From Bordetella parapertussis (GTDB lineage: Bacteria; Pseudomonadota; Gammaproteobacteria; Burkholderiales; Burkholderiaceae_B): a DNA stretch of 64,000 nucleotides. The notes below the pieces were generated by a model, which did not search any database, was not told the DNA's origin, and saw nothing but the letters and a program-made list of their open reading frames with translations. Positions 7,688-17,674 of the stretch are shown piece after piece; the stretch's first letter is position 1, and each line of letters starts with the position of its first letter. The stretch covers positions 1-64,000 of the forward strand of contig CAMCYB010000003.1 in NCBI GenBank assembly GCA_945883615.1. The letters are read 5' to 3'. The position numbers and the translations under genes were made by a program.

Positions 7688-8175
7688 CCGCTTTTGATTT
7701 CGGTGTGCTGGGCATTATTGGGGTCTCGTTTGTTTTGGGGCTCATGAGAGGCCTCATTAAAGAACTTCTTTCTTTAGTTGCATATGGTTTGGCATTTTTA
7801 GCAGCTGTGTGGTGGGGGCCGATCGTCTCTGAACAATGGGTGCTGCACTGGGTCAAACAAGATTATTTACGAATAGGCATAGCCTATTTCGCCTTATTTG
7901 TGGCCACCCTTTTAGCGGTCGGCTTAGTCAATATGGCATTAGCTGCTATGGTAAGAGGTACAGGTTTATCGCCGGCTGACCGTGGCTTAGGTGGTTTATT
8001 TGGTATCGTTAGGGGGTTGCTGCTGGTTCTTATTATTGTGACTCTGGTGGGTTACACGCCTTTGATTCAAGAGCCTTGGTGGCAAGATGCGTCGTTATCA
8101 AAACAAGTGACTGGCATTATTCATCAAATTGGGCAGAAGCTTCCGGCTCCGATGAATCAATGGTTACCCTTTTAA
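7684..8175 (+). CDS. cvpA: CvpA family membrane protein
   Basis: A 163-residue protein with four hydrophobic segments (about 5-18, 27-44, 62-86, 105-122) and the family start F-D-x-x-x-L-x-I-I followed by G-L-M-R-G-L-I-K-E near residues 20-28. CvpA was named for its need in colicin V production and is associated with envelope stress tolerance; the molecular function is unclear. The GTG start at 7684 overlaps the SPOR stop, and purF follows 30 bases downstream as in many proteobacteria. Confidence 0.9.
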   Translation: MTAFDFGVLGIIGVSFVLGLMRGLIKELLSLVAYGLAFLAAVWWGPIVSEQWVLHWVKQDYLRIGIAYFALFVATLLAVGLVNMALAAMVRGTGLSPADRGLGGLFGIVRGLLLVLIIVTLVGYTPLIQEPWWQDASLSKQVTGIIHQIGQKLPAPMNQWLPF

Positions 8176-8205
8176 GTTTTTTTTTGTTTCATTCCAAGGT
8201 CAAAT

Positions 8206-9717
8206 ATGTGCGGAATTGTTGGGGTTGTGAGTCATGGTCCAGTTAATCAACTGCTCTACGATAGTTTGCTGTTGTTGCAGCATCGCGGTCAAGACGCAGC
8301 CGGTATTGCTACATCAGATGGAAGTAACTTCAACATGTATAAGGGTCACGGCTTAGTTCGTGATGTATTTCGCACCCGTAGTATGCGTTCATTACCGGGT
8401 TTTAGTGGTGTTGCGCAAGTACGCTACCCCACCGCAGGCTCAAGCGATAGTGACGAAGAGGCACAGCCTTTTTATGTCAATGCGCCGTTCGGTCTGACTT
8501 TTACTCACAATGGCAACCTCACTAATTGGCGCGAACTACGCGAAGCGTTGTTTCGCGTTGATCAACGCCACATTAATACCAACTCAGACTCTGAAGTACT
8601 GCTTAACGTGCTGGCACATGAGTTACAACGTGCAGCCAATGGTGTCTCGTTAGACCCCGATGCCATATTTAGAGCCGTTGAAAGCCTGCATCAACGTGTT
8701 AAGGGTGCTTATGCGGTGACAGCACAAATTTCAGGCTATGGGGTATTGGCATTTAGAGATCCACACGGCATAAGACCGCTTTGCCTCGGCCGTCATTTGT
8801 CTGATGAAGGCGTGACTTATATGATCGCCTCAGAGTCTGTTGCATTAGAGGGTTCGGGCTTCGAATTTGTACGCGATGTTTTACCAGGCGAGGCTGTTTT
8901 TATTTCCCTCGATGGTGAAGTATTTAGTCAAGAGTCTTCAATCAAAAAAATTCATGCCCCTTGTATTTTCGAGTATGTTTATTTTGCTCGGCCTGATTCA
9001 GTCATTGAGGGTGTATCGGTCTACGCGTCGCGTTTACGTATGGGCGAATACCTTGCAGACAAAGTGGCTAAAACGTTGCCTTTAGGCGAAATTGACGTGG
9101 TCATGCCTATACCCGATTCATCACGGCCTGCTGCGATGCAATTGGCTGCCCGACTTAATTTAGAGTACCGCGAGGGTTTAATTAAAAACCGTTATGTTGG
9201 TCGCACGTTCATTATGCCGGGTCAAGCCATCCGTAAAAAATCTGTACGTCAGAAGCTCAATACAATCGGTCAAGAGTTTAAAGGTAAAAATGTTTTGCTC
9301 GTTGATGACTCGATTGTTCGGGGCACCACCAGTCAAGAAATTGTTGAAATGGCACGTGCAGCGGGTGCAAATAAAGTATTTATGGCTTCTGCAGCGCCAC
9401 CGGTCAGGTTTCCAAATGTGTATGGTATCGATATGCCGACACAAACTGAGCTTATTGCGTACGGTCGAGAAGACCACGAAATTGCTCGTTTAATTGGTGC
9501 TGACGCCTTGGTCTATCAAGACATTGCTGACATGCAACGTTCTGTGTCTGATTTAAACCCAGCCCTTACATCATTTGATACATCTTGCTTTACAGGGGAA
9601 TACGTCACCGGCGACATTACCCCTGAATATCTTAAGCGCCTGTCTAAAGATCGCGCTCATAAACATGACGGCAGTGGCTTGCAATTTAATTTGGGTTATG
9701 GCGCGAACGATAACTAA
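8206..9717 (+). CDS. purF: Amidophosphoribosyltransferase
   Basis: A 503-residue enzyme for the first committed step of purine synthesis (PRPP plus glutamine to phosphoribosylamine). The N-terminal class II glutaminase begins M-C-G-I-V-G, so C2 becomes the nucleophile after methionine removal, and R26-G-Q-D-A-A-G follows. The C-terminal phosphoribosyltransferase domain has the PRPP loop V-L-L-V-D-D-S-I-V-R-G-T-T-S at about 364-377. An AAGG site lies 7 bases before the ATG. It is the last gene of the folC unit, and its last 32 bases overlap the 3' end of the convergent dsbB. Confidence 0.97.
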   Translation: MCGIVGVVSHGPVNQLLYDSLLLLQHRGQDAAGIATSDGSNFNMYKGHGLVRDVFRTRSMRSLPGFSGVAQVRYPTAGSSDSDEEAQPFYVNAPFGLTFTHNGNLTNWRELREALFRVDQRHINTNSDSEVLLNVLAHELQRAANGVSLDPDAIFRAVESLHQRVKGAYAVTAQISGYGVLAFRDPHGIRPLCLGRHLSDEGVTYMIASESVALEGSGFEFVRDVLPGEAVFISLDGEVFSQESSIKKIHAPCIFEYVYFARPDSVIEGVSVYASRLRMGEYLADKVAKTLPLGEIDVVMPIPDSSRPAAMQLAARLNLEYREGLIKNRYVGRTFIMPGQAIRKKSVRQKLNTIGQEFKGKNVLLVDDSIVRGTTSQEIVEMARAAGANKVFMASAAPPVRFPNVYGIDMPTQTELIAYGREDHEIARLIGADALVYQDIADMQRSVSDLNPALTSFDTSCFTGEYVTGDITPEYLKRLSKDRAHKHDGSGLQFNLGYGANDN

Positions 9718-10192
9718 ACACCATAGCCGTTGTGGCTGCGACAGTTTGTATTGCAAAGAGCAAAAGTGCCCACACAGCGTATTCCACGCCTAGAAGGTCA
9801 ATGCGGGCGTCTGCGCAGGTGGCATAAATGCCAAATAATTGGGGTAGGGCACTTTCAAGACCTGAACGGGTCATAAAAATATCAGCAAACGTTTGGGCAC
9901 ACGAAAATTGTTGAGAGGCAACGTTGATTTGATAGATCGTGCTGGCGATTCCACCTAAACCAGTCAAGATAATTAAAGTATTTAATGTTGCCTTGACTTT
10001 AAATGATGACTTAAACCAAGTCAGACCTGCAAGAAGCGCAATACATAAAAAAAGCAAGCGCTGAAAAACACACCAGGCGCAGGGTTGCATGTCAAAAACA
10101 TGTTGGCTGATGAGTGCAATAAAAATAGCAACCAAAGCTGATATGCAAATCAATGCACCAATGAGTGAGCCCAGCCTACTGGGGTTGTGCAT
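9686..10192 (-). CDS. dsbB: Disulfide bond formation protein B
   Basis: A 168-residue quinone reductase of the inner membrane that reoxidises DsbA. Four transmembrane segments are evident. The two redox cysteine pairs are C38-A-W-C41 in the first periplasmic loop and C98 with C126 in the second. I chose ATG 10192, with GAGA a few bases upstream, over a TTG at 10204. The start overlaps the glnD end by 17 bases, so it is probably translated with glnD, and the 3' end overlaps purF. No dsbA is in the window. Confidence 0.9.
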   Translation of the reverse strand: MHNPSRLGSLIGALICISALVAIFIALISQHVFDMQPCAWCVFQRLLFLCIALLAGLTWFKSSFKVKATLNTLIILTGLGGIASTIYQINVASQQFSCAQTFADIFMTRSGLESALPQLFGIYATCADARIDLLGVEYAVWALLLFAIQTVAATTAMVFSYRSRHNPN

Positions 10193-12770
10193 GGGTTTTC
10201 TCAAGGGCTAACGTTTCAAACAAAGCAGTTTGAAACTGTCGTTGTATTCGAGGCTTTTGTAAGGCTTCGCCTTTAACAACAAACACGTCTTCAACGCGCT
10301 CGCCAAGGGTCATAACTTTGGCTGTTTCGAGCGACACATGAAAGTCTACAAATACATGTGCCACATCAGCGAGTAAGCCAGGTCTATCGTTTGCAATAAT
10401 CGCTAAACGCCAGTTTTGATTTCGTTCATCAGGTTGAATGTCGACCTTTGGTACAAATGGAAATGCGCGAGACTGCCTTGATGTTCTGATTTTACCGGTA
10501 GCAAAGGGTGGGTGGGTTGCCACAGGTTGATTTAAAGCCTGGGCTAGCTCGTGTTCGATAAGTGCAGATTGTGTGCGTAAGTTGGTATCGTTGGAAGAGG
10601 GCAGAACAATAAAACTGTCTAACGCATAACCATGCCGTGTGGTGTGTATGCGAGCATCTTGAATATTAAGATGTTGCCGACCAAAAAATGTGCAAATACG
10701 TGCAAATAAATCTTGTTGATCGCTAACATAAACCATCACTTGAATACCATCGCCACCCGAGGTAGGTCGCGCTCTTACGATAGCGTTTTCAGGGCTTGAT
10801 TGATAGTAAAGTTGCCGTGTGTGCCATGCAATATCTGGTGCATCATGTCGCAAAAAATAGGCCACATCAAGTTGACCCCAAAAAATGTCTCGACTGCTGT
10901 CTTGAAGGCCTGCTAAGCGAGTCAGACGAGCCGCTTCGTTCATACGCTGCTGTAAAACGGTTTCCGTGTTGTCGGGTTCACTACCTAATGCGGCACGTGT
11001 CAGGTTAAATAAATCTTCAAGAAGTTTACCTTTCCAAGCGTTCCACACTATGGGGCTTGTACCGCGTATGTCAGCAACAGTTAGCAAGTAAAGTGAGGTC
11101 AGTTGCCGAAGATTACCTACTTTTTGTGCAAAAGAATGAATCACTTCAGGGTCAGATAGATCTTGCTTCTGAGCCACTTGCGACATAAGCAAATGATTTT
11201 GAACTAAAAAACTAATGCGCTCACTATCAGGGCTAGACAAGTTATGCGTTTTAGCAAAACGTTTCACTTCTAATGTGCCTAGCGTTGAATGATCGCCCCC
11301 GCGCCCCTTAGCGATATCATGAAATAATGCCGCCGCATAAAGCAACCAAAAATCACTTAGGCCAGCCGCTAATTTTGAAGCAAGTGGGTACTCTTGCGCA
11401 TGTTCAGGCATGGTGAAGCGACGTAAGTTTCGAATGACTTGCAGGGTGTGTTGATCAACCGTGTAAGCATGAAATAAATCGTGTTGCATTTGCCCGACGA
11501 TGCGCCTAAAAACCGGCAGATAACGCGGCAAAATATTAAGCGTATTCATACGCCGCAGTGCGTGCACAATACCTTGCGGTTGCTGCAAAATACGAATGAA
11601 GTTTTGTTGATTAACCGGGTCTTGACGAAATGCGGCATTGATTAGCGTGCGCGCATGCCAAATGGCTCTGAGGGCACGCGCTGACAGTTCAGTGATGTCA
11701 GGGTGTTGCTGCATGACTAAAAAAACGCGCAACAACTCTTGTGGGTTTTCGTGAAAAACGTTTTCATTCACAATATCTAAATGTTCGTTGCGTTTAACAA
11801 ACACGTTATCAATGATTTGAACAACGTCATTTTGGTGTGGGAATAAATGCGCACCAATTGTTTCAACCAATATTGTATTTAACTGCGTAACCAGTCGAGC
11901 AGCCCAATAGTATCGTTGCATCAAAATTTCACTAGCGCGACGCGTTGTTGTCGGTTCGATTTGATACTGACTTGCGAGTTTATTTTGAAGGTCAAATACC
12001 ACGCGATCTTCACGACGATTTGCGATTAAATGCATTTCAATTCTGAACCGTTTGAACGCATACTCAGCACGTTTTAAGTCACGCGCTTCAGTGGGGGTTA
12101 AAACACCAGCGCTAGCAATTTGACGCCAGGTTGAACCGAAACCTGCAGCTCGGGCCAACCATAAAATGACCTGTAAATCGCGCAACCCGCCAGGTGATTC
12201 TTTGCAATTTGGCTCAAGCGCGTACGCTGTATCTTGGTATCGACCATGACGTTGCTGCATTTCCGCAAGCTTTGCTTGAAAAAAGGCTCTCGGGTCAAGT
12301 TGATCAAGCATTGCAGATTCAAACATTTTAAATAACGCCGTGTCACCCATAATCAAGCGTGCTTCGAGCAATGATGTTTCAACTGTAATATCGGCGTCGG
12401 CTTCTTCTATACATTGTGAAATTGTTCTGACGCTATAACCTGGTTCTAGGCCAATATCCCATAGGGCGGTAACACAATTGCTCAGCTGCACTTCATCTTC
12501 AGGTTCAGGTTCGTGAGCAAGCAAAATCAGCAAGTCAACATCAGAGTAAGGGTAAAGTTCGCCGCGGCCATAGCCCCCCACTGCAGCCAATACAGAACCT
12601 TTTGGAAGGGGGAAGAGCTTTAATAAAGATATGAGAGCGTTGTCAGTAATGTGACAAAGGGCGTGTAAAAATTGATCAGGGTTGTGGTTGATGTGAAACT
12701 GATCAACTAATTTTGTTCGAGAAGCCTGATAACTTTGTTTAATAAAAGTAAGGCTTTCATTTGAACGCAT
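10176..12770 (-). CDS. glnD: Bifunctional uridylyltransferase/uridylyl-removing enzyme (PII)
   Basis: An approximately 864-residue nitrogen sensor that adds UMP to, or removes it from, PII proteins according to glutamine level. The nucleotidyltransferase domain shows G-G-Y-G-R-G-E (about 65-71) and D77-V-D79. A central GlnD linker is followed by an HD domain (F-H-D-I-A-K-G-R-G-G-D-H) near 475-490 and two C-terminal ACT domains (near 695-770 and 795-860). I took ATG 12770, with GATGGGG upstream; a TTG at 12800 would overlap map by 10 bases. It lies between map and dsbB and works with the GlnA/NtrBC system at 56-60 kb. Confidence 0.95.
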   Translation of the reverse strand: MRSNESLTFIKQSYQASRTKLVDQFHINHNPDQFLHALCHITDNALISLLKLFPLPKGSVLAAVGGYGRGELYPYSDVDLLILLAHEPEPEDEVQLSNCVTALWDIGLEPGYSVRTISQCIEEADADITVETSLLEARLIMGDTALFKMFESAMLDQLDPRAFFQAKLAEMQQRHGRYQDTAYALEPNCKESPGGLRDLQVILWLARAAGFGSTWRQIASAGVLTPTEARDLKRAEYAFKRFRIEMHLIANRREDRVVFDLQNKLASQYQIEPTTTRRASEILMQRYYWAARLVTQLNTILVETIGAHLFPHQNDVVQIIDNVFVKRNEHLDIVNENVFHENPQELLRVFLVMQQHPDITELSARALRAIWHARTLINAAFRQDPVNQQNFIRILQQPQGIVHALRRMNTLNILPRYLPVFRRIVGQMQHDLFHAYTVDQHTLQVIRNLRRFTMPEHAQEYPLASKLAAGLSDFWLLYAAALFHDIAKGRGGDHSTLGTLEVKRFAKTHNLSSPDSERISFLVQNHLLMSQVAQKQDLSDPEVIHSFAQKVGNLRQLTSLYLLTVADIRGTSPIVWNAWKGKLLEDLFNLTRAALGSEPDNTETVLQQRMNEAARLTRLAGLQDSSRDIFWGQLDVAYFLRHDAPDIAWHTRQLYYQSSPENAIVRARPTSGGDGIQVMVYVSDQQDLFARICTFFGRQHLNIQDARIHTTRHGYALDSFIVLPSSNDTNLRTQSALIEHELAQALNQPVATHPPFATGKIRTSRQSRAFPFVPKVDIQPDERNQNWRLAIIANDRPGLLADVAHVFVDFHVSLETAKVMTLGERVEDVFVVKGEALQKPRIQRQFQTALFETLALEKTHAQPQ

Positions 12771-12790
12771 CACAACCCCATCTTTAATGG

Positions 12791-13591
12791 CTAGGTACAA
12801 ATCGGAGCAGGTGCCGCAGGCATACCTGCAGAAGTCGTCAGTACTTCATAACCCGTTTCAGTGACTAAAATACTATGTTCCCATTGTGCTGAAAGGCTAT
12901 GGTCTCTTGTGACAACTGTCCACCCATCGGCTAGTTGTCGAATATCTCGTTTACCCGCATTAATCATCGGCTCGATGGTGAAAATGAGACCGGGTTCAAG
13001 ACGTAAGCCAGAGCCAGGTTTACCGTAGTGTAAAACCTGTGGGTCTTGGTGGAAGACTCGGCCAATACCGTGCCCGCAAAATTCGCGAACCACAGAAAAC
13101 CCTTCAGCTTCAGCCAATTGCTGAATAGCATGTCCAATATCGCCAAGGGTATTACCTGGTTTGACCTGCAAAATACCCCGCCACATGCAGTTATACGTTA
13201 TTTCCGTTAAGCGTTTGGCCAAAATAGAGGGTTCACCTACGTAATACATGCGACTGGTGTCGCCAAACCAGCCGTCTTTAATAATGGTGACGTCAATATT
13301 GACGATATCACCCTGTTTGAGAACTTTGTCACCAGGGACCCCGTGACACACTTGGTGGTTAATTGAAGTGCAAATCGCACCAGGAAAGGGCGTGTAACCA
13401 GGTGGAGCATAACCTACTGTGGCAGACTTAGCCTTAAGCACATCTTGCACAAAATTAAGTGCTAAGCGGTCAAGTTCACCGGTGGTTACCCCCGGCAGTA
13501 CAAAGGGGGTGAGGTAGTCAAGCACTTTGGCAGCATCTTGGCAAGCCGCACGCATTTGATCGATTTCTTGGGTTTTGGTTACTAAAGGCAT
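12791..13591 (-). CDS. map: Type I methionine aminopeptidase
   Basis: A 266-residue metalloprotease that removes the initiator methionine. The five expected metal ligands are visible: D in N-I-D-V-T, D in F-G-D-T-S-R, H in C-G-H-G-I-G, E in F-T-I-E-P-M and E in Q-W-E-H-S-I. The C-H-G-V-P-G-D block is also typical. It is divergent from rpsB across a 171-base gap, a common arrangement in proteobacteria, and heads the map-glnD-dsbB unit. Confidence 0.96.
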   Translation of the reverse strand: MPLVTKTQEIDQMRAACQDAAKVLDYLTPFVLPGVTTGELDRLALNFVQDVLKAKSATVGYAPPGYTPFPGAICTSINHQVCHGVPGDKVLKQGDIVNIDVTIIKDGWFGDTSRMYYVGEPSILAKRLTEITYNCMWRGILQVKPGNTLGDIGHAIQQLAEAEGFSVVREFCGHGIGRVFHQDPQVLHYGKPGSGLRLEPGLIFTIEPMINAGKRDIRQLADGWTVVTRDHSLSAQWEHSILVTETGYEVLTTSAGMPAAPAPICT

Positions 13592-13597
13592 ATTTAG

Positions 13598-13628
13598 TTG
13601 AGTACTTATACGTAAAAAATAGTAGAAT
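13598..13628 (+). promoter_or_regulatory. Candidate promoter and long leader for rpsB-tsf
   Basis: TTGAGT (13598-13603) and TAGAAT (13623-13628) are 19 bases apart, slightly long for sigma-70. They would give a leader of about 130 bases before rpsB. In other proteobacteria S2 represses its own rpsB leader; I see no motif that proves this here. A second possible -10 (TATACT) lies closer to the gene, around 13724-13732. Confidence 0.35.
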
Positions 13629-13762
13629 TATAGGCTTCCTGCTTAAAAATCACTTTAAAACGTATTGAGAGCAGGGAAATCGCATGGGGTGTAAACAGGG
13701 TGTCAAGGTTTCATTCTTGATACATATACTTCATTAGACCTAACCCTTGGAGCTTTAAAAAA

Positions 13763-14509
13763 ATGTCATTAATGCGTGAAATGTTAGAAGCCGGTGTGCA
13801 CTTTGGTCACCAAACCCGTTACTGGAACCCTAAGATGGCACCTTTCATCTTCGGTCACAGAAATAAAATTCATATTATTAACCTTGAGCAAACGGTTGAA
13901 AAGTACGTAGAAGCCACCAAATTCGTTAAACAAATTGCAACCAAAAATGGTTCAGTCATGTTTGTCGGCACAAAACGTGCAGCGCGAGACATCATCGCCC
14001 AACAAGCTGCACGCTGTGGCATGCCCTTTGTTGATAGCCGTTGGTTGGGTGGCATGATGACCAACTTTAAAACGGTCAAAAGCTCAATTAAGCGTTTGAA
14101 AGACTTAGAAGTTATGTTGGCTGATGGCAGCTTTGAGCGCATGAGCAAAAAAGAAGCGCTCATGTTTGATCGCGAAATCGTTAAGCTCAACAAGTCAATT
14201 GGTGGCATCAAAGACATGACAAAATTGCCCGATGCAATTTTTGTTGTTGATGTGGGTTATCACAAAATTGCTATTGCTGAAGCGCGCTGCTTAGGCATTC
14301 CTGTCATCGGTGTGGTTGATACCAACCATTCACCTGAAGGGGTCGATTACATTATTCCTGGTAACGATGATTCAGCCAAAGCGGTTGAACTTTACGCAAC
14401 AGGTATTGCCAATGCAGTCTTAGAAGGCCGTGCACAAAGCATCAATGGTTTAGTGCAAGAAATCTCTGGTGACGAAGAGTTTATTGAAATTGAGCAAGAC
14501 GCTTCTTAA
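13763..14509 (+). CDS. rpsB: 30S ribosomal protein S2
   Basis: A 248-residue S2 protein. It opens with [19 protein letters not shown], the conserved S2 start, and has [12 protein letters not shown] near residue 93-104 and [10 protein letters not shown] near 186-195. A GGAG site lies 9-10 bases before the ATG. tsf follows 52 bases downstream, the near-universal rpsB-tsf pair. Confidence 0.98.
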   Translation: MSLMREMLEAGVHFGHQTRYWNPKMAPFIFGHRNKIHIINLEQTVEKYVEATKFVKQIATKNGSVMFVGTKRAARDIIAQQAARCGMPFVDSRWLGGMMTNFKTVKSSIKRLKDLEVMLADGSFERMSKKEALMFDREIVKLNKSIGGIKDMTKLPDAIFVVDVGYHKIAIAEARCLGIPVIGVVDTNHSPEGVDYIIPGNDDSAKAVELYATGIANAVLEGRAQSINGLVQEISGDEEFIEIEQDAS

Positions 14510-14515
14510 CGACTC

Positions 14516-14537
14516 AGCCGCGGTTCGCACTGCGGCT
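14516..14537 (+). terminator. Hairpin between rpsB and tsf (possible attenuator)
   Basis: AGCCGC (14516-14521) and GCGGCT (14532-14537) form a 6-base GC-rich stem with a 10-base loop 7 bases after the rpsB stop. No T-run follows. In E. coli a structure here lowers tsf expression relative to rpsB; the same role is inferred from position only. Confidence 0.4.
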
Positions 14538-14561
14538 AAACCTTTATTTGTTGGAGTAAAA

Positions 14562-15440
14562 ATGGCTGATATTACCGCCTCTATGGTTAAAGCGTTGCGT
14601 GAAAAAACTGACGCACCGATGATGGAATGCAAAAGAGCATTAACAGAAGCACAAGGCGATATGCCTCGAGCTGAAGAGATTTTACGAGTCAAACTTGGTA
14701 GTAAAGCCAGCAAGGCTTCGAGCCGCGTCACAGCTGAAGGCTTAATTGGTTTATTTATTAGTTCTGATGCAAAACAAGGTGCAGTGATTGAAGTCAATTG
14801 TGAAACAGACTTTGTTGCCAAAAACGATGATTTTGTTCATTTCGTCAATGCTTTAGCACAGCTTGTGGCTGAAAAGTCACCCGCTGATGTGGTTGCGCTG
14901 TCTGCCCTGCCTATGGCTAGCGGTACAGTTGAATCAATGCGTAGTGAACTGATTGGTAAAATTGGTGAAAATGTCTCTATTCGTCGTTTTGAACGCATGC
15001 AAACGGAAAACGCACTTTCGAGTTACGTGCACGGTGGCAAAATTGGTGTGTTGTTAAACTTTGCTGGGCAGGCTGATTTGGGCAAAGATTTGGCCATGCA
15101 CATTGCTGCGACTAAGCCTAAAGCCATCGATGAGTCAGGCGTTCCTGAGTCAGATAAAGAAGCCGAGCGTTCAGTTGCCCGCTTGAAAGCAGCTGAATCA
15201 GGTAAAACAGCTGAAATTGTCGAAAAAATGGTCGAAGGTAGCGTTCAAAAGTACCTTAAAGAAGTAGCCTTGCTTTCACAGCCTTTTGTTAAAAATGATA
15301 AACAAACTGTTGCGCAAGTGCTAAAAGAGCACAATGCATCAATTGCTGCTTTTAAATTATTTGTGGTCGGTGAAGGTATTGAAAAGAAAACCACTGACTT
15401 TGCTGCCGAAGTCGCAGCGGCTGCAGCGGGTAACGCTTAA
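14562..15440 (+). CDS. tsf: Elongation factor Ts
   Basis: A 292-residue nucleotide exchange factor for EF-Tu. The N-terminal UBA-like region has [19 protein letters not shown] and the core has [11 protein letters not shown], the EF-Tu contact motif. ATG 14562 is supported by GGAG 6 bases upstream; an in-frame ATG at 14469 lies inside rpsB and is rejected. A strong terminator follows the gene. Confidence 0.97.
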   Translation: MADITASMVKALREKTDAPMMECKRALTEAQGDMPRAEEILRVKLGSKASKASSRVTAEGLIGLFISSDAKQGAVIEVNCETDFVAKNDDFVHFVNALAQLVAEKSPADVVALSALPMASGTVESMRSELIGKIGENVSIRRFERMQTENALSSYVHGGKIGVLLNFAGQADLGKDLAMHIAATKPKAIDESGVPESDKEAERSVARLKAAESGKTAEIVEKMVEGSVQKYLKEVALLSQPFVKNDKQTVAQVLKEHNASIAAFKLFVVGEGIEKKTTDFAAEVAAAAAGNA

Positions 15441-15455
15441 TTAACATGGCAAATG

Positions 15456-15492
15456 ACCGGGTACCATTCAACAGAATGGCCCGGTTTTTTTT
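15456..15492 (+). terminator. Rho-independent terminator after tsf
   Basis: ACCGGG plus CCATT pairs with AATGG plus CCCGGT (one TA bulge, CAACAG loop), followed by a run of Ts to 15492. It ends the rpsB-tsf transcript. Two further small hairpins (AATGAG/CTCATT at 15498-15513 and TTTAAG/CTTAAA at 15512-15531) fill the rest of the gap before pyrH. Confidence 0.85.
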
Positions 15493-15581
15493 CGTTTAAT
15501 GAGCCGACTCATTTAAGTTTCATCGCTTAAACTGCAATATGAATGTTTTTAATTTGACTTATTGTTTTGTAAAGGTAACCC

Positions 15582-16298
15582 ATGTCTGCAAAACCACATA
15601 AACGTGTGCTTTTAAAATTGTCAGGCGAGGCATTAATGGGCGACGATGCGTACGGTATTAACCGAGCAACCATTGTGCGCATGACAGAAGAGCTTGCTGA
15701 AGTCGTCAGAACTGGGGTTCAGTTAGCCATCGTGATTGGCGGCGGTAATATTTTTAGAGGCATTGCCCCCGGAGCGCAAGGTATGGATCGCGCAACAGCT
15801 GACTATATGGGCATGATGGCCACTGTTATGAATGCCCTGGCATTGCAAGACGCTTTAAAGCACCAAGGTATCGAGTCTCGCGTTCAATCAGCGCTCAACA
15901 TCGAGCAGGTTGTTGAGCCCTACATCAGACCTAAAGCACTTCGTTACCTAGAAGAGGGCAAAACCGTTATTTTTGCAGCCGGCACGGGAAACCCGTTTTT
16001 TACAACCGATACAGCTGCCGCACTGAGGGGTTCTGAAATTGGTGCTGAAATTGTTTTAAAAGCAACAAAGGTTGATGGTATTTATAGCGCTGACCCAAAT
16101 AAAGATGCCAATGCGACTCGCTACAGCAAAATTGGGTTTGATGAAGTGATTTCTAAGCGTCTAGAAGTGATGGACGCCACAGCATTTGCTTTGTGCCGAG
16201 ATCAAAAGTTACCTATTCGTGTTTTTTCGATTAATAAGCCTGGTGCGTTAAAACGTGCCGTAGCGGGTGAAGACGAGGGTACCCTCGTTCATGTTTAA
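15582..16298 (+). CDS. pyrH: UMP kinase
   Basis: A 238-residue bacterial-type UMP kinase of the amino-acid kinase fold, making UDP from UMP. It has K-L-S-G-E-A-L at residues 12-18, [10 protein letters not shown] at 51-60 and [16 protein letters not shown] near 135-150. AAAGG lies 7 bases before the ATG. The order tsf-pyrH-frr-uppS is conserved in proteobacteria. Confidence 0.97.
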   Translation: MSAKPHKRVLLKLSGEALMGDDAYGINRATIVRMTEELAEVVRTGVQLAIVIGGGNIFRGIAPGAQGMDRATADYMGMMATVMNALALQDALKHQGIESRVQSALNIEQVVEPYIRPKALRYLEEGKTVIFAAGTGNPFFTTDTAAALRGSEIGAEIVLKATKVDGIYSADPNKDANATRYSKIGFDEVISKRLEVMDATAFALCRDQKLPIRVFSINKPGALKRAVAGEDEGTLVHV

Positions 16299-16307
16299 GG
16301 GGTTTTT

Positions 16308-16868
16308 ATGAGTGTTCAAAATATTCGTCAGTCAACAGATTCGCGCATGACTAAAACGCTTGAGTCATTGATTTCTACGCTTGGCAAAATTCGTACGGGC
16401 CGCGCACATACCGGCATTCTTGACCACATTCAGGTTGAGTATTACGGTTCACCTGTGCCCTTGTCACAAGTCGCCAACGTCACTCTGGTTGATGCGCGCA
16501 CTTTAAATGTTCAAGTTTGGGAAAAGAACATGGCTCAAGTGGTCGATAAAGCAATTCGTGAATCAGACCTTGGTTTGAACCCTCAGGCTAACGGCGAGTC
16601 GATACGCGTACCGATGCCCGCTTTAACTGAAGAGCGTCGTAAAGAATTTACAAAAATTGTTCGCGGTGAAGGCGAAGACTCAAAGATTGCCATTCGCAAT
16701 CAACGCCGTGAAGCCAACGATGCATTAAAGAAAAGTGTTAAAGATAAGGAAATATCTGAAGATGATGAGCGTCGTGCACAAGACGATATTCAAAAACTGA
16801 CCGATCGTTTTATTGCTGATATTGACAAAATGATTGTGCAAAAAGAAGCTGAAGTAATGAAAGTTTAA
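16308..16868 (+). CDS. frr: Ribosome recycling factor
   Basis: A 186-residue factor that splits post-termination ribosomes with EF-G. Family motifs are K-I-R-T-G-R-A-H (residues 27-34), [13 protein letters not shown] (46-58), the E-R-R-K-E-F block (about 105-110) and the C-terminal D-x-x-Q-K-L-T-D-R-F helix. Length is standard. It starts 9 bases after pyrH. Confidence 0.97.
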   Translation: MSVQNIRQSTDSRMTKTLESLISTLGKIRTGRAHTGILDHIQVEYYGSPVPLSQVANVTLVDARTLNVQVWEKNMAQVVDKAIRESDLGLNPQANGESIRVPMPALTEERRKEFTKIVRGEGEDSKIAIRNQRREANDALKKSVKDKEISEDDERRAQDDIQKLTDRFIADIDKMIVQKEAEVMKV

Positions 16869-16899
16869 CGGCCAAGTTTTTTAACTAAGGTTGCCCCTT

Positions 16900-17670
16900 T
16901 TGAGTTTTACTAGTTCGACACTATCTGTACCCGAGTCACATATCGTGCCTCTGCACGTTGCCATCATCATGGATGGCAATGGCCGTTGGGCAACTAACCG
17001 TCACCTACCGCGTACAGCAGGGCATGTCAAAGGTGTACAAAGTGTTCGAAAAGTCGTTCAAGCGACAGCTAAGCATGGCGTTAAATACCTCACACTATTT
17101 GCCTTTAGCTCTGAAAACTGGCGTCGCCCCCCAGAGGAAGTTACCCTACTTATGCGTTTATTTATGCAGGCTCTAGAGAAAGAGGTTGCAGCGCTTAAAA
17201 AGCAAGGGGTACGCCTTAGAGTCATTGGTGATCGATCTCAGTTTGACACCAAATTGCAAGCCATGATGAGTAAAGCTGAGGCATCGACTGCAGACAATGA
17301 CACGTTCCATTTAACGATTGCCGCTAATTATGGTGGCCGATGGGACATTCTCAATGCGACGCGCCGAATGTTGGTTCAAAACCCACAACTTTGTCAGCAA
17401 CCAAATCAAATTAATGAAACTGAACTGGCTCAATATCTCAGCATGGCGTGGGCACCCGAACCAGACCTTTTCATTCGAACGGGTGGCGAACAACGGGTTT
17501 CAAATTTTCTAATTTGGCAACTCGCCTACACCGAATTATTTTTCACCGAAAAGTATTGGCCAGAGTTTGGTGAAGCGGAACTACTTGAATCTTTTGCTTG
17601 GTATCGTAGTCGTGAACGACGTTTTGGGCGAACCAGCGCTCAACTCACAGAAAACCACACAGCGGCTTAA
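16900..17670 (+). CDS. uppS: Undecaprenyl diphosphate synthase (isoprenyl transferase)
   Basis: A 256-residue cis-prenyltransferase making the C55 carrier for peptidoglycan and O-antigen. Motifs are [10 protein letters not shown] (D is catalytic), [11 protein letters not shown] and [18 protein letters not shown]. No ATG lies early enough. I chose TTG 16900, which has TAAGG 9 bases upstream; a TTG at 16891 would abut the same site. cdsA follows after 4 bases. Confidence 0.94.
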   Translation: MSFTSSTLSVPESHIVPLHVAIIMDGNGRWATNRHLPRTAGHVKGVQSVRKVVQATAKHGVKYLTLFAFSSENWRRPPEEVTLLMRLFMQALEKEVAALKKQGVRLRVIGDRSQFDTKLQAMMSKAEASTADNDTFHLTIAANYGGRWDILNATRRMLVQNPQLCQQPNQINETELAQYLSMAWAPEPDLFIRTGGEQRVSNFLIWQLAYTELFFTEKYWPEFGEAELLESFAWYRSRERRFGRTSAQLTENHTAA

Positions 17671-17674
17671 ATAC

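Noticed and set aside
13870..14217. A 115-codon minus-strand frame opposite rpsB
   Set aside because: rpsB is certain, and the antisense frame has no ribosome site or family resemblance.
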